Source of the DNA: CALUVN01 sp944323595
GTDB lineage: Bacteria > Cyanobacteriota > Vampirovibrionia > Gastranaerophilales > Gastranaerophilaceae
Reading direction: 5' to 3'
DNA length: 64,000 nucleotides
NCBI GenBank assembly: GCA_963931255.1
Contig: OZ006972.1
Coordinates: 310,001 to 374,000 of the forward strand
The position numbers and the translations under genes were made by a program. Shown piece by piece: positions 8,978-18,421 of the stretch. The notes beneath the pieces are model-generated. The model saw only the letters and a program-made list of their open reading frames with translations, did no database searches and was not told where the DNA came from. Each line of letters begins with the position of its first letter. Position 1 is the first letter of the stretch.

Positions 8978-10303
8978 TTAACGTAAATATTTTAAATAAA
9001 TATATACAGTACTTAATATAAGTGAAATTAGAACAGTAACAGAACCGTATTTCATAAATCTCATGAAACTAATCGGATGCCCGTCTTTTGCAGCCTGCTC
9101 TGAAACTACAACATTAGCAGCCGCTCCGATAATAGTCAGGTTCCCGCCAAGGCATGCTCCTAACGATAAACACCACCACAATGGATGTGTATATTCAGCA
9201 CCCATAACCTTTGAAATTTCAACAAGCATCGGTGACATAGTAGCTGTGTACGGGATATTATCAATAACACCGGAAATCAAACCTGACGCCCAGAGTATAA
9301 GCATGCCAGCTGCGGCTTGTGAGCCCTGTGTTACATCCAGTATCCACTGTGCCATAAGTTTAATACCGCCGGAAGCCTCAAGACCTCCAATTATTATAAA
9401 CAAACCAATAAAGAATAAAATTGTATTCCATTCCACTTTCTCGAAAATTTCATTCGGTTTTTCAAACAACAACAGTACACCAGCGCCGAGCATTGCAACA
9501 AGATAAGTATCTATGTGTGTAATATCGTGTAGAACAAAACCGGTAATTACAAGAGTAAGAACTATTACAGAACGAATCATTAAGGCTTTATCCGTAATTG
9601 TTTTTGAATTATCAATATGTTCAACTATAGCCATTTTTTCTGGTGTTGTTTTAAGATTGTGTCTGAAAAACAGGTACATTGCAAATAGAACAGCGGCAAG
9701 AATTACAATAATAGGAGAGGTCAATTCATAGACAAAATCCATAAATGAAAAACCGGCTGCACTTCCTATTATGATATTAGGAGGATCCCCAATTAATGTA
9801 GCTGTACCACCTATGTTGGAAGCAAAAACTTCTGTAATCAAATACGGTACAGGATCAATGTCAAGCTGTCTGGAAACAACAAAAGTAATCGGAAGTACAA
9901 GAATTACTGTTGTAACATTATCCAAAAAAGCACTTGCTACTGCTGTAAATACACCGAGTACCACTAAAGCTTTTACCGGATGACCTTTAGTTTTCTTAAG
10001 TAATTCGTTTGCAATCCAGTTATACATCCCGCTTTTTGTTGAAATCAAAACAATAATCATCATTGATACCAGGAGGAAAATTACACTGAAATCAACAAAA
10101 TTGATAAAGTAATGCGGGTTTAAAATTCCGTCGGTAGATTTAGACTGATTAACCAGCCCTAAGAATATAGTTAATCCGGCACCCAGGAGTGCAATAGTAA
10201 CTTTTGGAATTTTTTCTGTTGCAATAAAAATATATGCAAGAATTAAGATACCTGCAGATATGGCAATACTATGAGATGCCACATAAGAATATAATAAATC
10301 CAT
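8978..10303 (-). CDS. ArsB/NhaD-family ion transporter
   Basis: 441 aa with about 11-12 membrane helices. Family signatures include FLDNVTTVILVLPITF and GGTATLIGDPPNIIIGSAAG in the first half and SGVIDNIPYTATMSP and LGGNLTIIGAAANVV in the second, the inverted repeat of the ion-transporter superfamily. Relatives are Na+/H+ antiporters (NhaD), arsenite pumps (ArsB) and the P-protein; which ion it moves cannot be read from sequence. GAGAGGGG stands about 6 nt before the ATG. It is followed by the GNAT gene and preceded by an OadG-like gene, a sodium-pump subunit, which mildly favours sodium. Confidence 0.85.
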   Translation of the reverse strand: MDLLYSYVASHSIAISAGILILAYIFIATEKIPKVTIALLGAGLTIFLGLVNQSKSTDGILNPHYFINFVDFSVIFLLVSMMIIVLISTKSGMYNWIANELLKKTKGHPVKALVVLGVFTAVASAFLDNVTTVILVLPITFVVSRQLDIDPVPYLITEVFASNIGGTATLIGDPPNIIIGSAAGFSFMDFVYELTSPIIVILAAVLFAMYLFFRHNLKTTPEKMAIVEHIDNSKTITDKALMIRSVIVLTLVITGFVLHDITHIDTYLVAMLGAGVLLLFEKPNEIFEKVEWNTILFFIGLFIIIGGLEASGGIKLMAQWILDVTQGSQAAAGMLILWASGLISGVIDNIPYTATMSPMLVEISKVMGAEYTHPLWWCLSLGACLGGNLTIIGAAANVVVSEQAAKDGHPISFMRFMKYGSVTVLISLILSTVYIYLKYLR

Positions 10304-10323
10304 TTTAACCCCTCTCTTGAACT

Positions 10324-10560
10324 TTATTTTTTATAATTCATAACGGCAGCAATTGCAAGAGCTACAGAACTGTCATCATTAGCAGCAGCTCGTTTAACGG
10401 TAGCCATTTCAGGAACAGCTTCAGGGAATTTAGTATTAAGATACCTCATAATAACAGCCATTATATTCATAGCTAGCACGAGGATTATAAGAAATCCAAA
10501 AACCATGCCCATCCCCATAATTGATACTATAACACCATCTTCCAATAATTCTAAGCTCAT
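10324..10560 (-). CDS. OadG-like sodium-pump decarboxylase gamma subunit
   Basis: 78 aa. One long N-terminal membrane helix with the OadG pattern (GVIVSIMGMGMVFGFLIILV), then a short linker and an Ala-rich tail (SVALAIAAVMNYKK) that matches the C-terminal helix of oxaloacetate/methylmalonyl-CoA decarboxylase gamma chains. In the family it anchors the biotin-dependent complex and couples it to Na+ export. No alpha or beta subunit is in the window, so this is an orphan. AAAGGAG before the ATG supports the start. Confidence 0.75.
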   Translation of the reverse strand: MSLELLEDGVIVSIMGMGMVFGFLIILVLAMNIMAVIMRYLNTKFPEAVPEMATVKRAAANDDSSVALAIAAVMNYKK

Positions 10561-10617
10561 ATATTCTCCTTTAATTTTGTTATTAAAAATTTTATCTTAT
10601 TATAACATAAAAAATTA

Positions 10618-11736
10618 TTAATCTCTACACGTGAACAATTCATCAAAAAGTTCAAGAGCTCGCAAAATTGCTTTATCCATATCATAATATTTATAATCCC
10701 CGAGTCTTCCAAGGAAATAGACATTCTCCAGAGTTTTTGCTTCTTCTTTATATTTGTTGTACAGTGCAATATTTTCTGTTTTAGGAATCGGGTAATAACG
10801 CTCATTTTTTCCCTGTTCATAATTTTCCGAATATTCTTTAGCTATGACTGTTTTATCTGATTTGTCATTCAAATAATATTTGTACTCATGTATACGTGTA
10901 AAATCATAGTTACAAGGATAATTTACAGTCGCGTTTGATTGGTAAAATTCTCTGTCGTATGTTTCCATTTTAAAATTAACGCTTCTGTATGGCAATTGCC
11001 CGTATTTATAATTGAAATATTCATCAATAGAACCTGTATAAAATACACGTTTAAAATCACCTTTTACATCTTTATAATCAGTATTCAGTTTCACCTCTAT
11101 ATTCGGATGATTAAGCATTTTTTCAACAACTTTTGTATACCCCTCAAGAGGAATCCCCTGATATTTATCCTGAAAATATCTGTTATCCCTACTCATATAC
11201 ACCGGCACCCGTGCAGTAACTGCGCCATCAACTTCCTCTGGAGTATTACCCCATTGTTTTGTTGTATAATGCAGGAACACTTTTTCATATACATAATTTG
11301 CAAGAAATTTTAAGTCCGCATCATCCTGCTTTTGAAATTCCAGAATGGGCACTTTTTTATTATATTCAAATGTTTTTAACAATTTTTCTTCAAGACGTTT
11401 TGCCATTGTTTCTGGAAAAACATCGTACAATGTATTAAAGTTAAACGGAATAGTCGTTTCTATACCGTCAATTACTGCAATTACCTTATGCATATATGTA
11501 TTGAAATCAGTAAATTGCTTAAGAAAACTCCAAACTTTTTCACTATTGGTATGGAAAATATGTGAACCGTATTTATGTATCATAATACCGTTTTCATCGC
11601 GATAATCATAACTATTTCCGGCAATATGATTTTTCTTATCAATCACCAGAACTTTTTCTCCGAGAACTGTTGCTATAAGATTTGCCATAACAGCACCTGA
11701 AAAACCGCAGCCTACTATAAGATTACAACTTCCCAT
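10618..11736 (-). CDS. glf: UDP-galactopyranose mutase
   Basis: 372 aa, usual length. FAD-binding Rossmann start (VGCGFSGAVMANLI), then the family hallmarks GNSYDYRDENGIMIHKYGSHIFHT (shown here as GNSYDY...HKYGSHIFHT), W-x-T-P-E-E, and FLGRLGDYKYYDMD near the end. It converts UDP-galactopyranose to UDP-galactofuranose in the cytoplasm, the donor for galactofuranose in surface polysaccharides. Its ATG directly follows the stop of the upstream glycosyltransferase gene; it is the last gene of a four-gene glycan operon. Confidence 0.95.
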   Translation of the reverse strand: MGSCNLIVGCGFSGAVMANLIATVLGEKVLVIDKKNHIAGNSYDYRDENGIMIHKYGSHIFHTNSEKVWSFLKQFTDFNTYMHKVIAVIDGIETTIPFNFNTLYDVFPETMAKRLEEKLLKTFEYNKKVPILEFQKQDDADLKFLANYVYEKVFLHYTTKQWGNTPEEVDGAVTARVPVYMSRDNRYFQDKYQGIPLEGYTKVVEKMLNHPNIEVKLNTDYKDVKGDFKRVFYTGSIDEYFNYKYGQLPYRSVNFKMETYDREFYQSNATVNYPCNYDFTRIHEYKYYLNDKSDKTVIAKEYSENYEQGKNERYYPIPKTENIALYNKYKEEAKTLENVYFLGRLGDYKYYDMDKAILRALELFDELFTCRD

Positions 11737-12777
11737 TTATATTTTCCCTTTCATTATTAATAATTTTATTCTATCGAAAAAATGAATTTGTTTTTTCGCT
11801 GTTGTATTTTTAAATTTTTCATAAAATTTATCCGGAGCATTCATAAGCAGCATAAAGTCTTCTCTTGATATGCTCTGAAAAAACTTTTCACTAATTTCTT
11901 TTTTATCATAAAAGATTTTAAAATCATTAAAAAATTTATTTACAAAATCTTTTTTAAAAGCTGTATCGATACGGGTTAAATTCCACATATAAGCGTTGTA
12001 TTGATTAATTAATTTCTGAGTATTAAATATATTTTTTCTTTGCGGGTATGCGTCCAGAAATTTAGTAATTTCTTCGTACTCATCGCACACACAGTAAACT
12101 TTATCAGGATTTTTTACGGAGGAAGCCGCATTATCCTGTCTGTAATAAATCAAAGGTTTATCAACAAGAACAATTTTATCCAGACTTGAAAGAACCTTAA
12201 AAGTAAAGGACATATCCTGAAAAGAGGCTCCCGGAGTTTCCAAAAATTTAATATTGTTTTCTGTAAGAAAACTTTTTTTATAAATACCTGCCCAAACACT
12301 TGCATGTGAAGTAAACAGTTTCAAATTATCACTCGTTTTTGAGATTTCTTTTTTAGCGCAACGGGAAAATAACTTACTTTTTTTACATAAATTTTTATCT
12401 TCCCACATGTTATAAAAATTACATTTTACCACAGGGCAGCCTGTTTCCTGTGCTTTTTTGTATAAAATTTCATAAATATGTTTATCAAGAATATCATCCG
12501 GCTCAAAAATTGCAATATATTCGCCGGCAGCTTTTTCAATCCCTAAATTAACAGAAGCACCGTATCCTGAATTTGGTTTATCAATAATTTTAATTCTTTG
12601 GTCTTTTGCTGCATATTCTTTTAAAATTTCAAGACTGCTGTCAGTAGAGCCGTCATTTACGCAGATAATTTCCAGAGCTTTAAACGTTTGTGAAATCAAA
12701 CTGTCTAAACTTTTACGCAAATATTTTTCTGTATTGTAAACAGGAATTATAACTGAAATTTTTACAGGATTATCCAA
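11737..12777 (-). CDS. Family 2 glycosyltransferase
   Basis: 346 aa. GT-A fold with ISVIIPVYNTEKYLRKSLDS at the start, NDGSTDSS, and a DXD-type motif (FEPDD). The C-terminal about 120 residues are helical. It adds a sugar, perhaps galactofuranose given the adjacent glf, to a surface glycan at the cytoplasmic face. The longest ORF reaches back into the upstream gene. A TTG at 12777 has AAAAGGAGAG 6 nt upstream and is the likely start, giving an 8-nt overlap with the GT9 gene. Confidence 0.85.
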   Translation of the reverse strand: MDNPVKISVIIPVYNTEKYLRKSLDSLISQTFKALEIICVNDGSTDSSLEILKEYAAKDQRIKIIDKPNSGYGASVNLGIEKAAGEYIAIFEPDDILDKHIYEILYKKAQETGCPVVKCNFYNMWEDKNLCKKSKLFSRCAKKEISKTSDNLKLFTSHASVWAGIYKKSFLTENNIKFLETPGASFQDMSFTFKVLSSLDKIVLVDKPLIYYRQDNAASSVKNPDKVYCVCDEYEEITKFLDAYPQRKNIFNTQKLINQYNAYMWNLTRIDTAFKKDFVNKFFNDFKIFYDKKEISEKFFQSISREDFMLLMNAPDKFYEKFKNTTAKKQIHFFDRIKLLIMKGKI

Positions 12778-13765
12778 CCTTAACTCTCCTTTTTGATAAC
12801 AACAAATCCAAATTAGCAAGAATATTATCAGCCGTTTGATTATCCGAAATTGTTACCGCATTGTATAAATTGCTGTCAGGCGCCCAGGATTTTACAACAT
12901 TTATTTTAGACGGGTAATAATAAAAAACATCCACAACAGGACATCCCACAGCGTTTGCAAAATGCATAGTTCCGGTATCAACACTTATTAGAGCTTTTAT
13001 ATTCTTTAATATCACGGCAAGTTCCCTAAAATCTGTCGCATCCACCAGATCTATAAAATCTATGCACCCGTGTTTCTTTATATTTGCAGCATAATTTCTT
13101 GCAACAGAACCGGCACCGAGAAGTATTACTTTCCTGCCTGATTTACTTAACCGCTCTATAATTTCAACCGAAAGTTCCACAGGCATATCTTTTAAAATAA
13201 AATTACTAAACGGGCACAGTCCAATAACATCATTTTTTAGAACAAGTTCAGCAATAGTTTTTACTATCGGAGTATCAACAATTCCCGGCTCATAAACTAT
13301 TGGCAAATCTTTAATTGATTTGCCGGTTAAAGGTTCAATGAGAGCGGAACTTTTATCTTTAATATGTTCATACTCATTCATCTTATACTGTTCTTTTGTA
13401 TGTAACAGACTGAGCAAACCTTTAGCATGAGAAACTACATGCTTTGCTCCAAGAAGTTTAGAAAAAATAAGATTTCTGTCGTTTTCATAAATCACAAAAG
13501 ATGCGTATGGATTTTTGTACGGGAAATTGTACAAAAATTTAATCCAGCCTTTAAGAGTATTATCTTTTTTCCTGTCAAAACAAACGACATCATCCACATC
13601 TTTTTGATAAAGTGCAACATCCCGATATAAAGGATTTACGATAAAAACGATTTTGGAATCAGGATAAAAATGTTTTATATTCTGGCATAAGGCATTATTA
13701 ATCAGAATATCCCCGATACAGGCTGTATTAAAAATAAGAAAAACTTTTTGGTTACTTTTCTGCAT
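12770..13765 (-). CDS. Family 9 glycosyltransferase (heptosyltransferase-like)
   Basis: 331 aa, GT-B fold. N-terminal NTACIGDILINNALCQNIKH is the ADP-heptose transferase signature; ISVDTGTMHFANAVGCPVV near residue 265 is the C-terminal nucleotide-sugar motif. It belongs with enzymes that build lipopolysaccharide core, although the donor here need not be heptose. AAGGAAG precedes the ATG. It overlaps the upstream gene by 14 nt and the downstream one by 8, so the three are translationally coupled. Confidence 0.85.
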   Translation of the reverse strand: MQKSNQKVFLIFNTACIGDILINNALCQNIKHFYPDSKIVFIVNPLYRDVALYQKDVDDVVCFDRKKDNTLKGWIKFLYNFPYKNPYASFVIYENDRNLIFSKLLGAKHVVSHAKGLLSLLHTKEQYKMNEYEHIKDKSSALIEPLTGKSIKDLPIVYEPGIVDTPIVKTIAELVLKNDVIGLCPFSNFILKDMPVELSVEIIERLSKSGRKVILLGAGSVARNYAANIKKHGCIDFIDLVDATDFRELAVILKNIKALISVDTGTMHFANAVGCPVVDVFYYYPSKINVVKSWAPDSNLYNAVTISDNQTADNILANLDLLLSKRRVKVG

Positions 13766-14681
13766 TTTCTTCCTTTAAGACATCAAGTATTTGTGGATAA
13801 TACTCTAAAATTCTCTTATAAGCTTCATCTATAGAAATTCCGACACTGGAATCCTTAGTTGAAGCTTTATTAACTTTACACAACCCGTGCTGCTGGGTAT
13901 TTTCCACATAAATAACTGACTCTTTCTCGCCTTTGACAACTTTAATTTTACGATGATTCAAAACAGTCATAGCCCAGAACCATACATCATCATGCGTTGG
14001 CAAAAGTCTTTTAAAAAGAGAAATATCAGCAACATCTTTATAAAGAACATCAGGCGGATACAAAACAGCCCCATAACCTATTTGCCTGTTAAAATAACTT
14101 GTTTGCGGTGTTCTTCCACATTTTTTAATTTTATCCCCATCAACAAGTTTTGTATGCTGAACTCTATGGGCATGAACGGACATTTTATCTTCAAGATAAG
14201 AAGTATAAAGAGTTTCAACCGTGTCAGATGCATAATAAATATCATCATCTGTTGTTATAACTACAGCTTGCGGATATTTTTTCAGAGTAGGAATAAGTTT
14301 TTTATATGAACGCAAGTCCTCACAAAATTCAATTTCCAGCCCGAAATGCTTCAATGCAATGAGCGCACGCGGCAAATCATTTTCTTTATTAGGAAATTGT
14401 TCCTCGGCCAGCCATAAAATTACTCTGTCAGGCTTCAATGTTTGTGTAAGGAGAGTACGTATAGTTTTTTCTACGGAATTTATTCTGGCAGGAAAACTAG
14501 TCAGAGATACAATAAGTTCCGGACTTCTCTTCTTATCGGTGACTCCATTTGATTTTACCACCGGACAAACATATTTATAACCATGCTTAAATTTTATTTT
14601 TATTCCCAAAAATTTAATTACATAATGGCAATCTTTATCGGTTATAGAAAATAAAAAATTACTGATGTTCATAATTTCCAT
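13752..14681 (-). CDS. Glycosyltransferase, GT2-like
   Basis: 309 aa. After an about 50-residue N-terminal lead that includes VIKFLGIKIKFKH (a short segment often seen in polysaccharide-cluster transferases), a GT-A domain starts at LIVSLTSFPARINSV. VVITTDDDIYYA supplies the metal-binding DxD, and HDDVWFWAM is the acceptor-side motif. First gene of the glycan operon. The start has little Shine-Dalgarno support; an ATG three codons later is equally possible. Confidence 0.75.
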   Translation of the reverse strand: MEIMNISNFLFSITDKDCHYVIKFLGIKIKFKHGYKYVCPVVKSNGVTDKKRSPELIVSLTSFPARINSVEKTIRTLLTQTLKPDRVILWLAEEQFPNKENDLPRALIALKHFGLEIEFCEDLRSYKKLIPTLKKYPQAVVITTDDDIYYASDTVETLYTSYLEDKMSVHAHRVQHTKLVDGDKIKKCGRTPQTSYFNRQIGYGAVLYPPDVLYKDVADISLFKRLLPTHDDVWFWAMTVLNHRKIKVVKGEKESVIYVENTQQHGLCKVNKASTKDSSVGISIDEAYKRILEYYPQILDVLKEENAEK

Positions 14682-14739
14682 ATTTTTACATTTAATACAT
14701 CACTTCAACAACATTATCACAAATACTTAAAAAAATCTT

Positions 14740-16380
14740 CTATTTAAAAAATCTTCTTTTGACCTTATTTTTAAGAGATTCTTTAGCAAAATTAATAGCG
14801 TCAATTTCGTTAGTAAATATCATATCTTTGCCTATTTCATCAATCAATCCGTGGCGGTCAAGCTGAGAGAGAAGTTCCTTGCCGTTCATTACAAGAAGAA
14901 TTTTAATATGCTGCGCTTTCAAGCGGGCAATAATATCTTCAAAAGCAAAAATTGCAGATATATCCAATTTGTCATCAGTATCATAAGCAAGGATAAGATA
15001 TTTAGTCCCGAGGAATTCATCAAATTTAGAAATCATCTGTGTTGCGGAACCAAAGAAAAATTGTCCGGAAATGTGTACAACACGAATTTTATGGCGGTAA
15101 TCTTTTTCAAGAACTTTCTCCAGTTTCATAATATCAGAGTCGTAAACAGTTTTTTCAATGACATGAGCCTTATCGGCAACACGTTTGGCATACAACAATG
15201 CAGCAAGCACAATACCGGCGCCTACAGCTGCAATTAAATTATAGAACACAGTTAGGAAAAATACCGTAAATAAAACATACAAATCATCTTTAGGCGCAAG
15301 TTTTATAACCTTTAACAGTTTTGTATCAATTATGTCGTATCCGATTTTAATCAAAATACCCGCAAGAACCGCAAGCGGAATTTGAGCAACAAATCCTGAA
15401 AATTTAAACAACAGTAATATTAATACCAGCGGATTAACAATTGCGGCAATTTTCGTAGTTGCACCTGCATTAAGAGCAGCAACCGTCCTCATCGTCGCAG
15501 CAACACCGCACATTGAACCGGTCATTGCACAACAAATATTGCCTATCCCTTGAGAGGATAACAAAATTTTAGGGCTTGTCTTGGTTTTGGTAAGAGAATC
15601 CGCAACCAGACCGGTAAGCATACTTTCTGAACACATTACAACAGCAAGAATTATTGAATAATGAAAATACGCGATAAAATTATGCAGGTTTGTTGTCGGC
15701 ATGTGAAACTTCGGAATTGATACGGAAATTTCTGATATTCTGGCAATATTTAAGCCTAATTTTATAGAGATTAAAGTACAAACAATCAGAGCGACAATTT
15801 GCGCCGGAATATATTTGTTAAACTTTTTCGGAAAAGTGAACACAATGAACAAAGTCATAGCGCCTATAAGCAGAGCATCCGTATTAACCGCGGCAAACCC
15901 GCCGAATAAATCTTTAACGCATTCAATTGTATTTGATAGAGTCGGTTTTCCTAACAGCGGATTAAGCTGCATAATAATGATAATAACGCCGACACCATTC
16001 ATAAACCCCGATATAACAGGATATGGTACATATTTTACAATATTAGGAAACGGCGTAAGCGCAATTATGACCTGAATAATCCCCGCCAATAGCATAATAA
16101 AAATAACCAGATTAACATCTCCGGTCAAAGAATGCATAATAGAAGCAATCACAATAGTAACAGGACCTGTCGTGCCTGAAATCATAGGCACTTTTGTCCC
16201 TAGAATTCCCGCGACAAAGCAGAGAATAATAGCACCCCATATCCCTGCACTCGCTCCGAAGCCTGTTGCAACCCCGAAAGCTAATGCTTGAGGTAAGGTT
16301 ACTATTGCGGAATTTAAGCCCCCTAAAACATCGCCCGCAAATATTTTTAAACGTGTTTGTATATATTCACTGTTTATCAT
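14740..16380 (-). CDS. SulP-family anion transporter with STAS domain
   Basis: 546 aa. About 10-12 membrane helices with SulP landmarks (GGLNSAIVTLPQALAFGVAT near the start; GTTGPVTIVI; FMNGVGVIIIIMQLNPLLG). A cytoplasmic STAS domain occupies about residues 430-530. The substrate may be sulfate, bicarbonate or a dicarboxylate. The ORF has a TTG one codon upstream, but ATG 16380 is preferred: no ribosome-binding site exists and an extended -10 (TGTTAAAAT) ends 7 nt before this ATG, so the transcript is probably leaderless. Confidence 0.9.
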   Translation of the reverse strand: MINSEYIQTRLKIFAGDVLGGLNSAIVTLPQALAFGVATGFGASAGIWGAIILCFVAGILGTKVPMISGTTGPVTIVIASIMHSLTGDVNLVIFIMLLAGIIQVIIALTPFPNIVKYVPYPVISGFMNGVGVIIIIMQLNPLLGKPTLSNTIECVKDLFGGFAAVNTDALLIGAMTLFIVFTFPKKFNKYIPAQIVALIVCTLISIKLGLNIARISEISVSIPKFHMPTTNLHNFIAYFHYSIILAVVMCSESMLTGLVADSLTKTKTSPKILLSSQGIGNICCAMTGSMCGVAATMRTVAALNAGATTKIAAIVNPLVLILLLFKFSGFVAQIPLAVLAGILIKIGYDIIDTKLLKVIKLAPKDDLYVLFTVFFLTVFYNLIAAVGAGIVLAALLYAKRVADKAHVIEKTVYDSDIMKLEKVLEKDYRHKIRVVHISGQFFFGSATQMISKFDEFLGTKYLILAYDTDDKLDISAIFAFEDIIARLKAQHIKILLVMNGKELLSQLDRHGLIDEIGKDMIFTNEIDAINFAKESLKNKVKRRFFK

Positions 16381-16387
16381 CAAATTT

Positions 16388-16396
16388 ATTTTAACA
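16388..16396 (-). promoter_or_regulatory. Extended -10 promoter of the SulP gene
   Basis: On the - strand TGTTAAAAT reads as TGn plus a -10 hexamer TAAAAT, ending 7 nt before the ATG at 16380. Transcription would start at or next to the start codon. No good -35 is visible, as expected for an extended -10. Confidence 0.5.
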
Positions 16397-16443
16397 TGAA
16401 AAAAGACTATACCTTTTGAGTAAAATATGATAGCATAATTTTA

Positions 16444-17952
16444 ATGATTATATTAAATGAAATTTTACTAATTGCATCTGTACTTCTAATAAGTGCCATA
16501 ATTTTTAACAAAATAGGCGGGAAAATAGGAGTACCATCCCTTGTAATTTTTATTCTTGTAGGTATACTTGCCGGTTCTGACGGAATTGGCGGAATATATT
16601 TTGAAGACTACATGTTTGCACAGTCTGTCGGAATTGTTGCAATTTCGTACATCTTATTTATGGGCGGCTTAAGTGTTGATATTGATGAACTGAAACCGGT
16701 ATTTACAGAGGGTGCAGTACTTGCAACACTTGGAGTTTTTGCAACCGGAATAATTGTAGGGGTTTGCAGCTATTATTTTCTGAATCTTACATTTTTACAG
16801 TGTATGCTTCTCGGGGCAATTATATCCTCAACTGACGCGGCGGCTGTATTCAGTGTGTTGCGCTCAAAAAGTATAAGCCTTTCACATAATTTAAAACCGC
16901 TTCTGGAGTTTGAATCAGGAAGTAACGACCCTATGGCTGTATTTCTTACTGTCGGCATTATAGGGCTTATCACAGCACAGCTTGACGTAACGTCTTTAAT
17001 TTTTGACTTTTTCAAACAAATGATTCTGGGATGTACTTTCGGTTATTTGATTGCAAAAGCTACCGTGTGGTTAATAAACAAAATTAAACTGGAATATGAC
17101 AGCTTGTATATTGTAATAACACTTGCATCTGTACTATTCTGTTATTCATTTATATCAATGATAGGCGGAAACGGTTTTATAGGAGTATATGTATGCGGAC
17201 TTGCAATGGCTTCAATGAAATTCGTCAACAAGAAAACCCTCGTCAAATTTCACGACGCGCTTGCATGGATAATGCAGATAGTAATGTTCCTTATTCTGGG
17301 CTTACTGGTCAACTTCAAAGCAGGATTTGCGATGACAAAACAGGCATTTCTTGTGGCAATGGTGCTTACGTTTATAGCACGTCCTATAGCAGTATTTTTG
17401 ACAACAGTGCCGTTCAAGAGAAGTTTCAACGAAAAACTTATGATATCCTGGGTGGGTTTAAGAGGAGCTGCACCTATTGTGCTGGCGACATTCCCGCTTG
17501 CGACAGATATACCTAATGCTGTTGAAATATTCAATATAGTTTTCTTTGTTGTATTGATTTCAGTTTTGCTGCAAGGCACAACTATTCCATGGCTTGCGAA
17601 AAAACTTCATGTCGATGCCCCGCTTGAAGACACTTCATATAATTCAATTCTTGAATTTGACGGACAGAATACAAACAAAAAAATGATAGAATTTACGGTT
17701 CCGGATAATTCAAAAGCTGTCGGGAAACAAATTTATGAACTTAATCTGCCAAAAGGCGCACTTGTAAGTCTTGTGTACAAAAAGAACGCACCTAAAGGCG
17801 GAGATTACGTAATACCTACAGGAAGTACCTGTATAGAAGCCTGCGACGTCTTATTCGTTCTTTTAGACGGTCAAAAAGAACATGAAGTCCGCGAAATAAT
17901 TTGTGAGCCCGTTGACAACGATAACAATAAAAACGGAGAAGTTAACGCTTAA
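16444..17952 (+). CDS. Potassium/proton antiporter, CPA1 NhaP2/CvrA type
   Basis: 502 aa. About 12 membrane helices with CPA landmarks (GVPSLVIFILVGILAGSDG; SSTDAAAVFSVLRS; ESGSNDPMAVFLTVGI, the N-D ion-binding pair; SWVGLRGAAPIVLATFP). A TrkA_C regulatory domain follows at about residues 415-485 (FTVPDNSKAVGKQIYELNLPKGALV). This matches NhaP2/CvrA antiporters, which exchange K+ or Na+ for H+ in the inner membrane. No Shine-Dalgarno before the ATG; TAAAAT at 16421 may be the -10. It ends in an 11-nt convergent overlap with yqeG. Confidence 0.9.
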   Translation: MIILNEILLIASVLLISAIIFNKIGGKIGVPSLVIFILVGILAGSDGIGGIYFEDYMFAQSVGIVAISYILFMGGLSVDIDELKPVFTEGAVLATLGVFATGIIVGVCSYYFLNLTFLQCMLLGAIISSTDAAAVFSVLRSKSISLSHNLKPLLEFESGSNDPMAVFLTVGIIGLITAQLDVTSLIFDFFKQMILGCTFGYLIAKATVWLINKIKLEYDSLYIVITLASVLFCYSFISMIGGNGFIGVYVCGLAMASMKFVNKKTLVKFHDALAWIMQIVMFLILGLLVNFKAGFAMTKQAFLVAMVLTFIARPIAVFLTTVPFKRSFNEKLMISWVGLRGAAPIVLATFPLATDIPNAVEIFNIVFFVVLISVLLQGTTIPWLAKKLHVDAPLEDTSYNSILEFDGQNTNKKMIEFTVPDNSKAVGKQIYELNLPKGALVSLVYKKNAPKGGDYVIPTGSTCIEACDVLFVLLDGQKEHEVREIICEPVDNDNNKNGEVNA

Positions 17953-18421
17953 CCGTGATTCTTTCAAGGGCACGCACAAAGCGTACTATTTTCTTTTCAC
18001 TGTCTGCAGTTATCGAATCCACCAGAACGGTTTTACAGCCAAGACGTTTGCCGCACAAAACATCTGTCAAAGGTCTGTCGCCGACAAGAACAGCATTTTC
18101 AACTTTAACATTATGATGTTTTAAAAATTCTGTCACATATTTTGTTTCCGGCTTTGCTGCATTAAAAAGCAGCGGAAAGTCTGAAACTTTTTTAACTTTT
18201 TCTATATATAAAGGATTTTTGTTATTTGATACAACAGCAATAAAAAAGTCTTTTCTGACCTTATCAAGCCATTCCAGAACTTCGGCAGAATAAACTCCCG
18301 ACTTTGACGCCATCAAAGTACTGTCCAAATCAAATAACATAGCAGTAATGCCCTGTCTTTTTAAATCTTCTAAATCAATATCATAAATACTTTTTAAATT
18401 ATAATCAGGTTTAATAAACAT
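17942..18421 (-). CDS. YqeG-family HAD phosphatase
   Basis: 159 aa, typical length. HAD motifs: DLDSTL (31-36, nucleophile Asp), SNNK (about 66-69), K in AAKPETKY and GDRPLTDV (114-121). YqeG proteins are HAD-IIIA phosphatases of unresolved in vivo substrate. Its start overlaps the end of the U32 gene by 11 nt, so both are translated from one message. Its end overlaps the antiporter gene on the other strand. Confidence 0.9.
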   Translation of the reverse strand: MFIKPDYNLKSIYDIDLEDLKRQGITAMLFDLDSTLMASKSGVYSAEVLEWLDKVRKDFFIAVVSNNKNPLYIEKVKKVSDFPLLFNAAKPETKYVTEFLKHHNVKVENAVLVGDRPLTDVLCGKRLGCKTVLVDSITADSEKKIVRFVRALERITVKR

